From: Pseudomonas nitroreducens TX1
Lineage (GTDB): Bacteria > Pseudomonadota > Gammaproteobacteria > Pseudomonadales > Pseudomonadaceae
Length of the DNA stretch: 64,000 nucleotides
NCBI RefSeq assembly: GCF_000313755.1
Contig: NZ_AMZB01000117.1
Coordinates: 55,117 to 119,116 of the forward strand
Direction: 5' to 3'
The notes under the pieces were generated by a model. That model was not told the origin of the DNA. It saw only the letters and a list, made by a program, of their open reading frames with translations, and did not search any database. The position numbers and the translations under genes were made by a program. Shown here one piece after another: positions 16,944 through 23,982 of this stretch. Positions within the stretch are counted from its first letter, which is position 1; each line of letters opens with the position of its first letter.

Positions 16944-17930
16944 ATGGAAAGAGAACTTAATCAAGTCGAGCTTCAGGAACGGTTGTTCGGCCTCATTAAG
17001 CAGGTGCTTTTCCCCAGTGATTGGATCCAAATGATCCCATACCTGAAAAATGTATGGTCCACTGCTGTTCTTCAGATTGCAGAAGATTTGCAGGCATACG
17101 CCGATCGGGATCCTGCCTCCAGCGGACGACTGGGGCTGATTCTGGACACCTATGCCTCGTTCAGAGCAATTCTTTTTCATCGCTTTGCGCATGAGGTCTG
17201 GTTGTGCGATGGAATCGCCGGGCACGAATCGATTGCGCATCGGCTGGCCAATGCGGGGAAACTGCAATCAGGCGTCGAGATTCATCCGGCAGCCTGCATT
17301 GGAAAACGATTCGTTCTGGATCATGGCTATGGCACCGTCATTGGCGAGACGTGCGAGATTGGTGATGACTGCTATGTGCTCAGTGGAGTGATCTTGGGCG
17401 CGTCCGGCATTGCGGATAACTGCTGCGGCAAGCGGCATCCGACATTGGGGAATCGTGTGGAGGTCGGGGCCGGTGCGCGCATCCTTGGCGCCATCAGTGT
17501 GGGCGATAACGTATTCATCAGCCCGGCTTGCGTCATTACTCGCGATGTGCCGGCCCATTGTCGGGTCAGCGTGGCGAATCAGCTTCAGCTGCAGCGCGAC
17601 GCCTGCTCACTCTATCGTGGCTATGTGGGGGCCTTCGTGGCAGAGGATCAGGTGCATCTGGTAGGCGAGCTACCCGGTCCTTGGACGCTGATGGCTGTGG
17701 ATGCTGATCACTGCCCGCTCGATTGGCTCGTGTTTCAGCAGGTGTCCGCGGGACAGCATCACTACCAGTATCGTGTCCATCCATGCAGGCCTGTTGAAAT
17801 GCAGTGGCGCTCTCCGATCAGCCTCCGCCTTTCCAGTCCAGATCACGATGTCACCTTGCTTGATCCGCCAGGGCTGGGGCAACTGATCAAGTCGATGATG
17901 CAACCTCACGAAATCTGCATTGGAGTCTGA
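16944..17930 (+). CDS. Serine O-acetyltransferase with extra C-terminal domain
   Basis: About 328 residues. The first part resembles CysE: a helical N-terminus, then hexapeptide-repeat coils (HPAACIGKRFVLDHGYGTVI, GETCEIGDDCYVLSGVILG, GNRVEVGAGARILGAISVG). Catalytic His residues are in LDHGYG and near KRHPTLG. CysE normally ends soon after the helix, but here about 110 residues follow (from about YRGYVGAFVAEDQV to the end) that I do not recognise. Start codons GTG 16920, ATG 16929 and ATG 16944 are all possible; 16944 has GGAG at a good distance. It probably makes O-acetylserine for the preceding enzyme. Confidence 0.85.
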   Translation: MERELNQVELQERLFGLIKQVLFPSDWIQMIPYLKNVWSTAVLQIAEDLQAYADRDPASSGRLGLILDTYASFRAILFHRFAHEVWLCDGIAGHESIAHRLANAGKLQSGVEIHPAACIGKRFVLDHGYGTVIGETCEIGDDCYVLSGVILGASGIADNCCGKRHPTLGNRVEVGAGARILGAISVGDNVFISPACVITRDVPAHCRVSVANQLQLQRDACSLYRGYVGAFVAEDQVHLVGELPGPWTLMAVDADHCPLDWLVFQQVSAGQHHYQYRVHPCRPVEMQWRSPISLRLSSPDHDVTLLDPPGLGQLIKSMMQPHEICIGV

Positions 17931-17934
17931 ATCC

Positions 17935-18660
17935 ATGTCACCCATGATGCTGGCTACTGATGCGCTGTTCGATAGAGTCCCCTATGAGCGCGAGTTCAGT
18001 GCGCATGTAATCGGTCTTGGTGAGCTGGGTGTTGCGCTGGACAGGACATTGCTTTATCCGACTGGCGGTGGGCAACCCTGTGATCTGGGGCATTTCCACC
18101 TCCCAGACGGGAGACTGCTAGACGTGTTGGGTGTGCAGCGTGATCCGCAGGATCGCTCCATCATCTGGCATCAGATCGGAGATAACACGGCGGAATTGAC
18201 TATAGGTGTGCAACTGCTGGGGCGTCTTGACTGGGAGAGACGTTACCAGCACATGCGCATGCACACTTGCCTGCATGTGCTGTGCTCCCTCATCGATGCG
18301 CCAGTAACGGGTTGCAGCATCGCCGTCGACAAGGGGCGACTGGATTTCGATTTACCCGAGTCGGTCCTCGATCGGGAAGCGCTCACACACCAGCTCAATG
18401 AGTTGGTGGCGCGCGAGCTCGCAGTTGCCTCTTCATCCGTTGCCGAGGGAGACTTGTCGGCCATCCTATCGATGAGTCGAACTTCTATTCCACCGCCGGC
18501 TTTTGACGGGAGGGTGCGGCTGATCGAGATTGCAGGACTGGATATCCAGCCCTGCGGCGGCACGCACGTCAGCAACACGCGTGAGATTGGATTAGTGGTG
18601 TGCGAGCGGATAGAGAAGAAGAGTCGACATAATCGGCGCGTGACCCTGCGTTTTGCCTAG
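17935..18660 (+). CDS. AlaX-type alanyl-tRNA editing protein
   Basis: 241 residues. The N-terminal beta-rich part (YPTGGGQPCDLGHF) is the region that precedes the editing site in AlaRS and AlaX-M proteins. The zinc ligands are HTCLH (HxxxH) and CGGTH (CxxxH). Such proteins deacylate tRNA-Ala mischarged with Ser or Gly. It begins 4 bases after the acetyltransferase stop with GGAGT as ribosome-binding site, so it is part of the sulfur-transfer operon. In that setting it may protect translation from the pathway product or from raised serine derivatives (inference). Confidence 0.88.
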   Translation: MSPMMLATDALFDRVPYEREFSAHVIGLGELGVALDRTLLYPTGGGQPCDLGHFHLPDGRLLDVLGVQRDPQDRSIIWHQIGDNTAELTIGVQLLGRLDWERRYQHMRMHTCLHVLCSLIDAPVTGCSIAVDKGRLDFDLPESVLDREALTHQLNELVARELAVASSSVAEGDLSAILSMSRTSIPPPAFDGRVRLIEIAGLDIQPCGGTHVSNTREIGLVVCERIEKKSRHNRRVTLRFA

Positions 18661-18665
18661 TTCGA

Positions 18666-18677
18666 CTCTTCCGATCT
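18666..18677 (+). other. 12-base match to the end of an Illumina adapter
   Basis: CTCTTCCGATCT in the 24-base space between two convergent genes is identical to the last 12 bases of the common Illumina adapter, and the bases just before it (CGA) also resemble the adapter. It sits exactly where the low-GC cassette ends. It may be chance or an assembly artefact. Confidence 0.35.
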
Positions 18678-18684
18678 ATGGCAT

Positions 18685-19188
18685 TCAGCGGCTTCTGAAC
18701 CGCCGCACCAGCCCATCCACGCTAAGCGCTCCCGCCCCCTTCAGCACCAACGGCAGCAACGCCACCAGGTAGATCAGCGGCAGCTTGTAGTTGCCAAAGC
18801 CATGGTCGGTGATCGAGTAGCCCTGGGCGAGTTCCGCGAGGCTCGACCACTGTGCCGGCCAGTGCACCGCGGCGATGGCGACGAGGGTCACGACGATCAG
18901 CGAGGCCGAGGCGAAGCGTGTGGCGAGACCCAGCAGGAGCAGGATCGGCGCGATCAGCTCGGCCCACATCGACACCTGCCAGTCGAAACCGGCAGAGAAG
19001 TGGTTGAAGGGGAAGGGGAAGCTGGCGTGGATCTGTTCGAACCAGTTCTCGCCGTGCCATTTCTCCAGGCCCGATTCGAAGAATTCCCAGGCCAGGAACA
19101 GCCGCAGGGGAAGATCCCAGCCCCAGGCGGCGAGGCGGTCGAGTTGGTCGAAAACGGTCTTGAGCGGGTTCAGGGTCAGCAGGGTCAT
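18685..19188 (-). CDS. DoxX-family membrane protein (HvfX-like)
   Basis: 167 residues with about four membrane segments (LRLFLAWEFFESGLEKWHG, SMWAELIAPILLLLGLATRF, SASLIVVTLVAIAAVHWPAQ, YLVALLPLVLKGAGALSV). The DoxX family includes subunits found in copper-RiPP (Hvf) and other metal or redox loci. The start at 19188 has AAGAGGTG just upstream; longer in-frame ATGs at 19212/19218 are less likely. It follows the ferric-reductase-like gene by 79 bases in the same direction, downstream of the TGTAT-N5-TGTAC site at 20013. Its link to the HvfA operon is inferred from that shared site and from the known DoxX-MNIO association. Confidence 0.85.
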   Translation of the reverse strand: MTLLTLNPLKTVFDQLDRLAAWGWDLPLRLFLAWEFFESGLEKWHGENWFEQIHASFPFPFNHFSAGFDWQVSMWAELIAPILLLLGLATRFASASLIVVTLVAIAAVHWPAQWSSLAELAQGYSITDHGFGNYKLPLIYLVALLPLVLKGAGALSVDGLVRRFRSR

Positions 19189-19267
19189 GGTGCACCTCTT
19201 GGGTAAAGTCATGGACAAGGCTCAGACGGCCGGACGATGGTTCGCCCGGACGTGGAAGACGTCGAGA

Positions 19268-19906
19268 TCAGGCGTTCGGCAGCGCGGCGCGTGCGCTGCG
19301 GCGCAGACGCATGGCGAGCTTGGCGAGGAGTTTGAAGGCGATGGCGCTGAAGATCAGGCCGAAGCCCAGCGGGTACCAGGACCCCATCGGCAGCCGCTTG
19401 TAGAAGGACAGGAGGAATACTCCGGCTATCACCCAGGTGCCGGTGCTGTGCAGGCCCTTCCAGACACGGGCGCCGAGCAGCTTCACCGCGTAGGGGAAGG
19501 AGGTCATGGTCAGCAGGACGATGAACACATAGCCGACCGAGCCGGGAATGTTCGCGGCGACGCTGCGGCCGTTCCAGAAGGTCTCGGGGTAAAACTTCAC
19601 GTAGAGGATGATCAGCACCGCGTGCACGGCGTGGGAAAAGGCGAAGGCCAGCCCGAGGAAGCGTCGCTCGCGCAGCAGTCCGCGGGTGAACTCGCCTGGC
19701 ACCAGCGCCGCCAGGGACGAGGCGAGGAATGTGGCGAGGAACAGCGCGAAGGAGGTTCGCGCGGTGACGCGGATCGCGCTGCGTAGCGCTTCCACCCATT
19801 GCGGCTGGGACCACAGGGCCATCGCGGTGACGATCAGCACCAGCAGCGACAGCAGGGAAAATAGGCGCCAGCCATGCAGGCGGGCAGGTTCGGCGGGACG
19901 GTTCAT
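19268..19906 (-). CDS. Ferric-reductase-like transmembrane protein
   Basis: 212 residues with about six membrane helices. The layout is that of the ferric-reductase/MsrQ (YedZ) haem-binding domain: helix TSFALFLATFLASSLAALVP, FAFSHAVHAVLIILYV with two His, and GLHSTGTWVIAGVFLLSF with a further His. No flavin or NAD domain is fused, so electrons must come from a partner. Family members pass electrons from quinol or flavodoxin to periplasmic acceptors. It is first in a two-gene operon with the DoxX gene. Confidence 0.85.
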   Translation of the reverse strand: MNRPAEPARLHGWRLFSLLSLLVLIVTAMALWSQPQWVEALRSAIRVTARTSFALFLATFLASSLAALVPGEFTRGLLRERRFLGLAFAFSHAVHAVLIILYVKFYPETFWNGRSVAANIPGSVGYVFIVLLTMTSFPYAVKLLGARVWKGLHSTGTWVIAGVFLLSFYKRLPMGSWYPLGFGLIFSAIAFKLLAKLAMRLRRSARAALPNA

Positions 19907-20012
19907 GGCGGGCTCCTTTGGGCGAACGCGGCGGGCGGGGGGGTGCCGCCGCTGTTCGTGGAGCCATCTTGGCGACGGGCCTTATCCCGGATGTGTCCGG
20001 CGAGGCCCGTCT

Positions 20013-20027
20013 TGTATCTCTCTGTAC
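20013..20027 (-). promoter_or_regulatory. Putative response-regulator site before the ferric-reductase/DoxX operon
   Basis: TGTAT-N5-TGTAC on the + strand (20013-20017, 20023-20027), with the same 10-base period as the sites at 8712 and 22150. It lies about 110 bases upstream of the leftward ferric-reductase-like gene and just past the stop of the sensor kinase gene. Confidence 0.5.
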
Positions 20028-20033
20028 AAAGCC

Positions 20034-21344
20034 TCAGCTGGCAGGGCGCAGTTCCAGCTGCACGCAGAGTCCACCGCTGGTGCGGTTGGACAACGTCAGC
20101 GTACCGCCCAGCGCCTGGCTCAGTTGCTGGGCGATCGCCAGCCCGAGGCCGGTGCCGCCGGTACTGCGGTTGCGCGAGCTTTCCACCCGGTAGAAGGGTT
20201 TCATCACCTCGGTGAGTTCTTCCTCGGGGATGCCGGGGCCGTCATCGAGTACACGGACACACACGACGCCCTGGGCATCGCGCTCGACTTCCACCTGAGC
20301 CGAGCCGCCGAACTTCAGCGCATTGTCCACCAGGTTGGTGAGCACCCGGCGCAGCGCGTGGGGGCGGGTTTCCAGTACGGCATTGCTGTTGCCCTGCAAT
20401 TCCACGGCCTGGCCGCTGTCCTGGTAGTCAAGGACGAGGCTGTCGAGGAAGGCGTCGAGGTTGACCTTCACCGCCGCCTCGCTGGCGCCGTCCATGCTGC
20501 GCGCATAGGCAACGCCCTCGCGGACCAGATGCTGCATTTCTTCCAGGTCGCTCCACAGGCGCTCGCGCTCGGGGGAGTCGTCCATCTGTTCGACGCGCAG
20601 CTTCATTCGCGTGATTGGCGTCTGCAGGTCATGGGAAATGGCAGCGAGCAGCTGCATGCGCTCCTTGAGGTAGGCGCCAATGCGGCCTTGCAGCGCGTTG
20701 AAGGCGCGGGCGGCATAAGCGACTTCGCTGGGGCCGCGTTCGTCCAGTTCCGGCGCTGGGGCGTCGGGGTCAAGATCGTCCACCGCTTGCGCCAGTTGCG
20801 TCAGCGGGCGGATCGCCAGGCGCACGGCCAGCCAGGTGCACAGCAGCAGCAACGCGAGCTGTACCAGCAGCACCCAGGGCAGCCATTGCGCCACGGGCAC
20901 GCCCTTGGGGGTCACGTCGATGGTCAGTGGGCTGCCGTCCTTGAGTGTCAGGTGAACCTGAAAGTGCGGGATGGAGCCGGGGATGTTCTCGAAGCGCAGC
21001 GGATAGCGCGGCCCTACGACATCGGCGATGGACATGGCGGCCATCGGCGCCTGCGCCATGTTCATCGGTTCGCCGGGGTCGCCACCATCCAACCGGTAGC
21101 GATAGTTGGGCCGCTGCACCATCGGCAACCAGGCCTCGCGCTCGTCCCTGGGCAGGCGGTCGAGCAGGGCGACGGCGGTGCTGACGTCGGTTTCCAGGTT
21201 GCCCAGCATCATGCTGCGCGCACTCTGGTAGCGCTCGTAGAACTGCGAGCAGAACGACAGGCTGTAGGCGAACACCAGCCCGGCGAGGAATATCAGCGCC
21301 AGGCGCGCGGCCAGCGTGCGTGGCCAGTGCAGGAGGGATTTCAT
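20034..21344 (-). CDS. EnvZ/RstB-type sensor histidine kinase
   Basis: 436 residues. TM1 is about 12-32 (LALIFLAGLVFAYSLSFC) and TM2 about 148-172 (VLLVQLALLLLCTWLAVRLA), enclosing a periplasmic loop of about 115 residues rich in Met (PMNMAQAPMAAMS). HAMP follows, then the H-box LLAAISHDLQTPITRMK. ATP-binding motifs are the N-box LTNLVDNALKFG, DDGPGIPEEE and GGTGLGLAIA. Its start overlaps the stop of the regulator gene (ATGA), so the pair is co-translated. Met clusters in periplasmic loops are common in copper sensors, which is suggestive only. Confidence 0.93.
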   Translation of the reverse strand: MKSLLHWPRTLAARLALIFLAGLVFAYSLSFCSQFYERYQSARSMMLGNLETDVSTAVALLDRLPRDEREAWLPMVQRPNYRYRLDGGDPGEPMNMAQAPMAAMSIADVVGPRYPLRFENIPGSIPHFQVHLTLKDGSPLTIDVTPKGVPVAQWLPWVLLVQLALLLLCTWLAVRLAIRPLTQLAQAVDDLDPDAPAPELDERGPSEVAYAARAFNALQGRIGAYLKERMQLLAAISHDLQTPITRMKLRVEQMDDSPERERLWSDLEEMQHLVREGVAYARSMDGASEAAVKVNLDAFLDSLVLDYQDSGQAVELQGNSNAVLETRPHALRRVLTNLVDNALKFGGSAQVEVERDAQGVVCVRVLDDGPGIPEEELTEVMKPFYRVESSRNRSTGGTGLGLAIAQQLSQALGGTLTLSNRTSGGLCVQLELRPAS

Positions 21345-22081
21345 TCGTTGGGCTCGAGCAGTTCGACGGCCAGGGCGAAGACGTAGCCTTCGCTGCGCAC
21401 CGTCTTGATGTAGGCCGGCTCGCGGGCGTCGTCCAGCAGGCGCTGGCGCAGGCGGCTGACCAGCAGGTCGATGGAACGGTCGAAGATGTCCGCCTCGCGG
21501 CCCTGGGTGAGGTTCAGCAGCTGTTCGCGGCTGAGCACGCGTTGCGGGTGATCGACGAACACGCGCAGCAGGCGGTACTCGGCGCCACTCAGGGCGACCA
21601 GGGTGCCGTCTTCGTCCAGCAGGTGGCGCGCGGTGGTGTCGAGCTTCCAGCGCCCGAAACCGATCAGCCGGCTGGCTTCGCTGACCTGCAGGTTGGGCGG
21701 CAGCATGCGCGTGCGGCGCAGCACGGCGTTGATCCGTGCGAGCAGCTCGCGGGCGGAGAAGGGTTTGGTGAGGTAATCGTCGGCGCCCATTTCCAGGCCG
21801 ATGATGCGGTCGGTCTCGTCGTTGCGCGCGGTGAGCATCAGCACCGGGGTGGACTTGTGCTTGCCCACGCGCAGCTCGCGGCACAGCTTCAGGCCGTCGT
21901 CGCCGGGCATCATGATGTCGAGGACGATCAGGTCGACGCTGTTGCCATCGAGGAAGGCGCGCATCTGCCGGCCGTCCGCCGCCAGGCTCACGCGCAGGCC
22001 GTTCTTCTTCAGGTAGTTGCCGACCAGCTCGCGAATCTCGCGGTCGTCGTCGACGATCAGTACGTGATCGACATGGTCCAT
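21341..22081 (-). CDS. OmpR-family response regulator
   Basis: 246 residues. The receiver domain (about 5-120) has the acidic pair in VDDDRE, the phosphorylated Asp in LIVLDIMMPGDDG, and the Lys in DDYLTKPF. The OmpR winged helix (about 145-240) includes LSGAEYRLLRVFVDHPQRVL, REQLLNLTQ, SIDLLVSRLRQRL and YIKTVRSEGYVF. It is the first gene of the two-component operon and is divergent from the DUF2790 gene. The direct repeat at 22150 in the shared promoter region is probably its own target. Confidence 0.94.
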   Translation of the reverse strand: MDHVDHVLIVDDDREIRELVGNYLKKNGLRVSLAADGRQMRAFLDGNSVDLIVLDIMMPGDDGLKLCRELRVGKHKSTPVLMLTARNDETDRIIGLEMGADDYLTKPFSARELLARINAVLRRTRMLPPNLQVSEASRLIGFGRWKLDTTARHLLDEDGTLVALSGAEYRLLRVFVDHPQRVLSREQLLNLTQGREADIFDRSIDLLVSRLRQRLLDDAREPAYIKTVRSEGYVFALAVELLEPNE

Positions 22082-22149
22082 GCCGGTGCCTCATTCGTAG
22101 TGGGTTGAAGCGAGTTTATAGCGCAGCGTCGCACTTGCCTGCCGTGCTT

Positions 22150-22164
22150 TGTATTCCACTGTAT
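22150..22164. promoter_or_regulatory. Putative autoregulatory site between the regulator and DUF2790 genes
   Basis: TGTAT-N5-TGTAT with flanks TTTGTATTCCACTGTATC. It differs from the site at 8712 at only two or three bases over 16. GCCGCCGATAC follows it, as it does (further away) at 8768; the second GATAC is 11 bases before GAAAT, exactly as in the RiPP promoter. Confidence 0.55.
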
Positions 22165-22306
22165 CCAGAGCCGCCGCCGATACCCGGCGCCGCAAACCCG
22201 GGCCCTGCGCGACACAAGCCCGATACCTCCTGAGCGTGAAATGGGCACCAACGGCGAGGCACACAGCCCCCGCCGGCCAAACCCGACACAGGACAGGAGA
22301 ACCCCC

Positions 22307-22579
22307 ATGAAAACCATCCAACTTGCCAACGCTTGCCTCTTCGCGGCCCTCGCTGCCTTCGCCAGCTTCGGTGCCCAGGCTGCCGACTCGCAGCCTGCCG
22401 AGGCTTACCACTACGGCCAGAAGCTGGACGTGAAGCAGGTCATCACCATCCAGGAAGAAGCGGCCTCGCCCTTCGACTGCGGCATCGTCAACGCTCGCAT
22501 GGATTACCTGGACTCCCACGGCCAGCCGCACAGCCTGGCCTACCGCAAGTTCGCCACCAACTGCAACGAAGGCGGTTGA
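22307..22579 (+). CDS. DUF2790 family small periplasmic protein
   Basis: 90 residues. A signal peptide ends at about GAQAADSQP, followed by the DUF2790 core (YHYGQKLDVKQVITI, PFDCGIVNARMDYLDSHGQP, LAYRKFATNC). Two Cys remain in the mature protein and could form a disulfide. The family is largely confined to Pseudomonas and several members respond to metals; function unknown. ATG 22307 has GGACAGGAG upstream. It is divergent from the two-component system and 94 bases ahead of the DipZ-like gene. Confidence 0.87.
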   Translation: MKTIQLANACLFAALAAFASFGAQAADSQPAEAYHYGQKLDVKQVITIQEEAASPFDCGIVNARMDYLDSHGQPHSLAYRKFATNCNEGG

Positions 22580-22673
22580 TTGCCCGTAGGCCGCGGCCAG
22601 GGACGGCCGCGGCGTTCATCCCCAGCCGCCCACTCCTGAAACGCCCACGGGCCGACCGCCCACCGAGGTGCCC

Positions 22674-23894
22674 ATGTTGCTCATCGCCTTTCTCGGCGGG
22701 GCGCTGACCCTGCTCAGCCCCTGTATTCTTCCCGTACTGCCTTTGTTGCTGCAGCGCGCCGGCGGACCGGCGTGGTCGCCGTGGGTGACCTTGCTCGGCC
22801 TGGCCAGCGGCTTCGCCGTGCTGGCGAGCCTGGCGACCGTCTCCAGCAACTGGGTGATTGCCGCCAGTGAGTGGGGGCGGTACTTCGCCCTCGCACTGCT
22901 GTCGGTTTCCGCCGTTGCGCTGCTCTGGCCACGTTTCAGCGACGTTCTGGCCAAGCCCTGGGCGTGGCTCGGTGACCGCTTGCATGGCGAAGCCCGGCGT
23001 ATGCCACCGGGTTTTTCCGCGTGGGTACTGGGTTTCGCTGCCGGCCTGCTGTGGGCGCCCTGCGCCGGCCCGGTGCTGGGGCTGATTCTCTCCGGCGCCA
23101 TGCTGCAAGGCCCGAGCGCGCAGACCAGCCTGCTGCTGTTCGCCTACGGCCTGGGTAGTGCCACCGTGCTGGGCATCGCGCTCTTCGCCGGTCGCCGGCT
23201 GATGCAACACCTGCGTCCGCGCATGGAGGTGATCGAAGGCCTGCGTCGCGCCACCGGCGTACTCGCCCTGCTGGCGGTGGTCGGCATCGCCAGCGGCACC
23301 AGCGCACAACTGGCTTCCGGCACTTCATCCACGCTGGTGAACAGCCTGGAGCGCAAGGTCATCGACGGCGTGCCCGCACTCATCAGCCAACTGATGCCCG
23401 GCGACATGGCCCACGGCGCCGAACGCCTGCCCGACCTCGGCCCGGCTCCCGAACTGCAAGGCGCGGTGGAATGGATCAACAGCCCCGAACTGAAGCTGCG
23501 CGACCTGCGCGGCAAGGTGGTGCTGGTCGACTTCTGGACCTACGACTGCATCAATTGCCAGCACAGCCTGCCCTACGTGAACGCCTGGGCGAAGAAGTAT
23601 GCGGACCAGGGCCTGGTGGTGATCGGCGTGCATACCCCGGAGTACCCGTACGAGCGTGTTCCCGCGAACGTCCGCGACGCCGTGAAGCGGCACGACATCC
23701 ACTACCCCGTAGCGCTGGATAACCAGTACCGCATCTGGAACGCCTTCGCCAACCAGTACTGGCCGGCGCACTACTTCATCGACGCTCAGGGGCGCGTGCG
23801 CCACCTGTCGATTGGCGAGGGCGGGTATGAGGAGCAGGAGCAGGTGATCCAGGCGTTGCTGAAGGAGCGGGATGGGGCGAAGGCTGGGGCTTGA
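22674..23894 (+). CDS. DipZ-like protein: CcdA/DsbD membrane domain fused to thioredoxin domain
   Basis: 406 residues. Residues about 1-220 hold six to seven membrane helices with the paired redox motifs LLSPCILPVLPL and WAPCAGPVLGL, as in CcdA/DsbD. Residues about 265-400 are a periplasmic thioredoxin-like domain with active site CINC in WTYDCINCQHSLP. The protein would carry reducing power from cytoplasmic thioredoxin across the membrane. A start at 22674 is supported by GAGG upstream. Next to the copper-RiPP regulon it could keep precursor Cys or other thiols reduced (inference). Confidence 0.9.
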   Translation: MLLIAFLGGALTLLSPCILPVLPLLLQRAGGPAWSPWVTLLGLASGFAVLASLATVSSNWVIAASEWGRYFALALLSVSAVALLWPRFSDVLAKPWAWLGDRLHGEARRMPPGFSAWVLGFAAGLLWAPCAGPVLGLILSGAMLQGPSAQTSLLLFAYGLGSATVLGIALFAGRRLMQHLRPRMEVIEGLRRATGVLALLAVVGIASGTSAQLASGTSSTLVNSLERKVIDGVPALISQLMPGDMAHGAERLPDLGPAPELQGAVEWINSPELKLRDLRGKVVLVDFWTYDCINCQHSLPYVNAWAKKYADQGLVVIGVHTPEYPYERVPANVRDAVKRHDIHYPVALDNQYRIWNAFANQYWPAHYFIDAQGRVRHLSIGEGGYEEQEQVIQALLKERDGAKAGA

Positions 23895-23982
23895 ATGAGC
23901 AATGGGGTGGATGGGATATCCGCCCTTTCCCCTATGCCACTGAGTGATGTCAAAATGAGCTCATTGCTGACAGGGAGGTCGT

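Noticed and set aside
16009..17930. Reading the cysK/cysE-like genes as ordinary cysteine biosynthesis
   Set aside because: They sit in a lower-GC operon with a sulfur-carrier fusion, JAMM protease, exporter and tRNA-editing gene, unlike the core cysE or cysK loci of Pseudomonas.
20034..22094. Single 686-codon frame for the sensor kinase
   Set aside because: Its first 250 codons are the response-regulator gene read in another frame; the kinase starts at 21344, overlapping the regulator stop.
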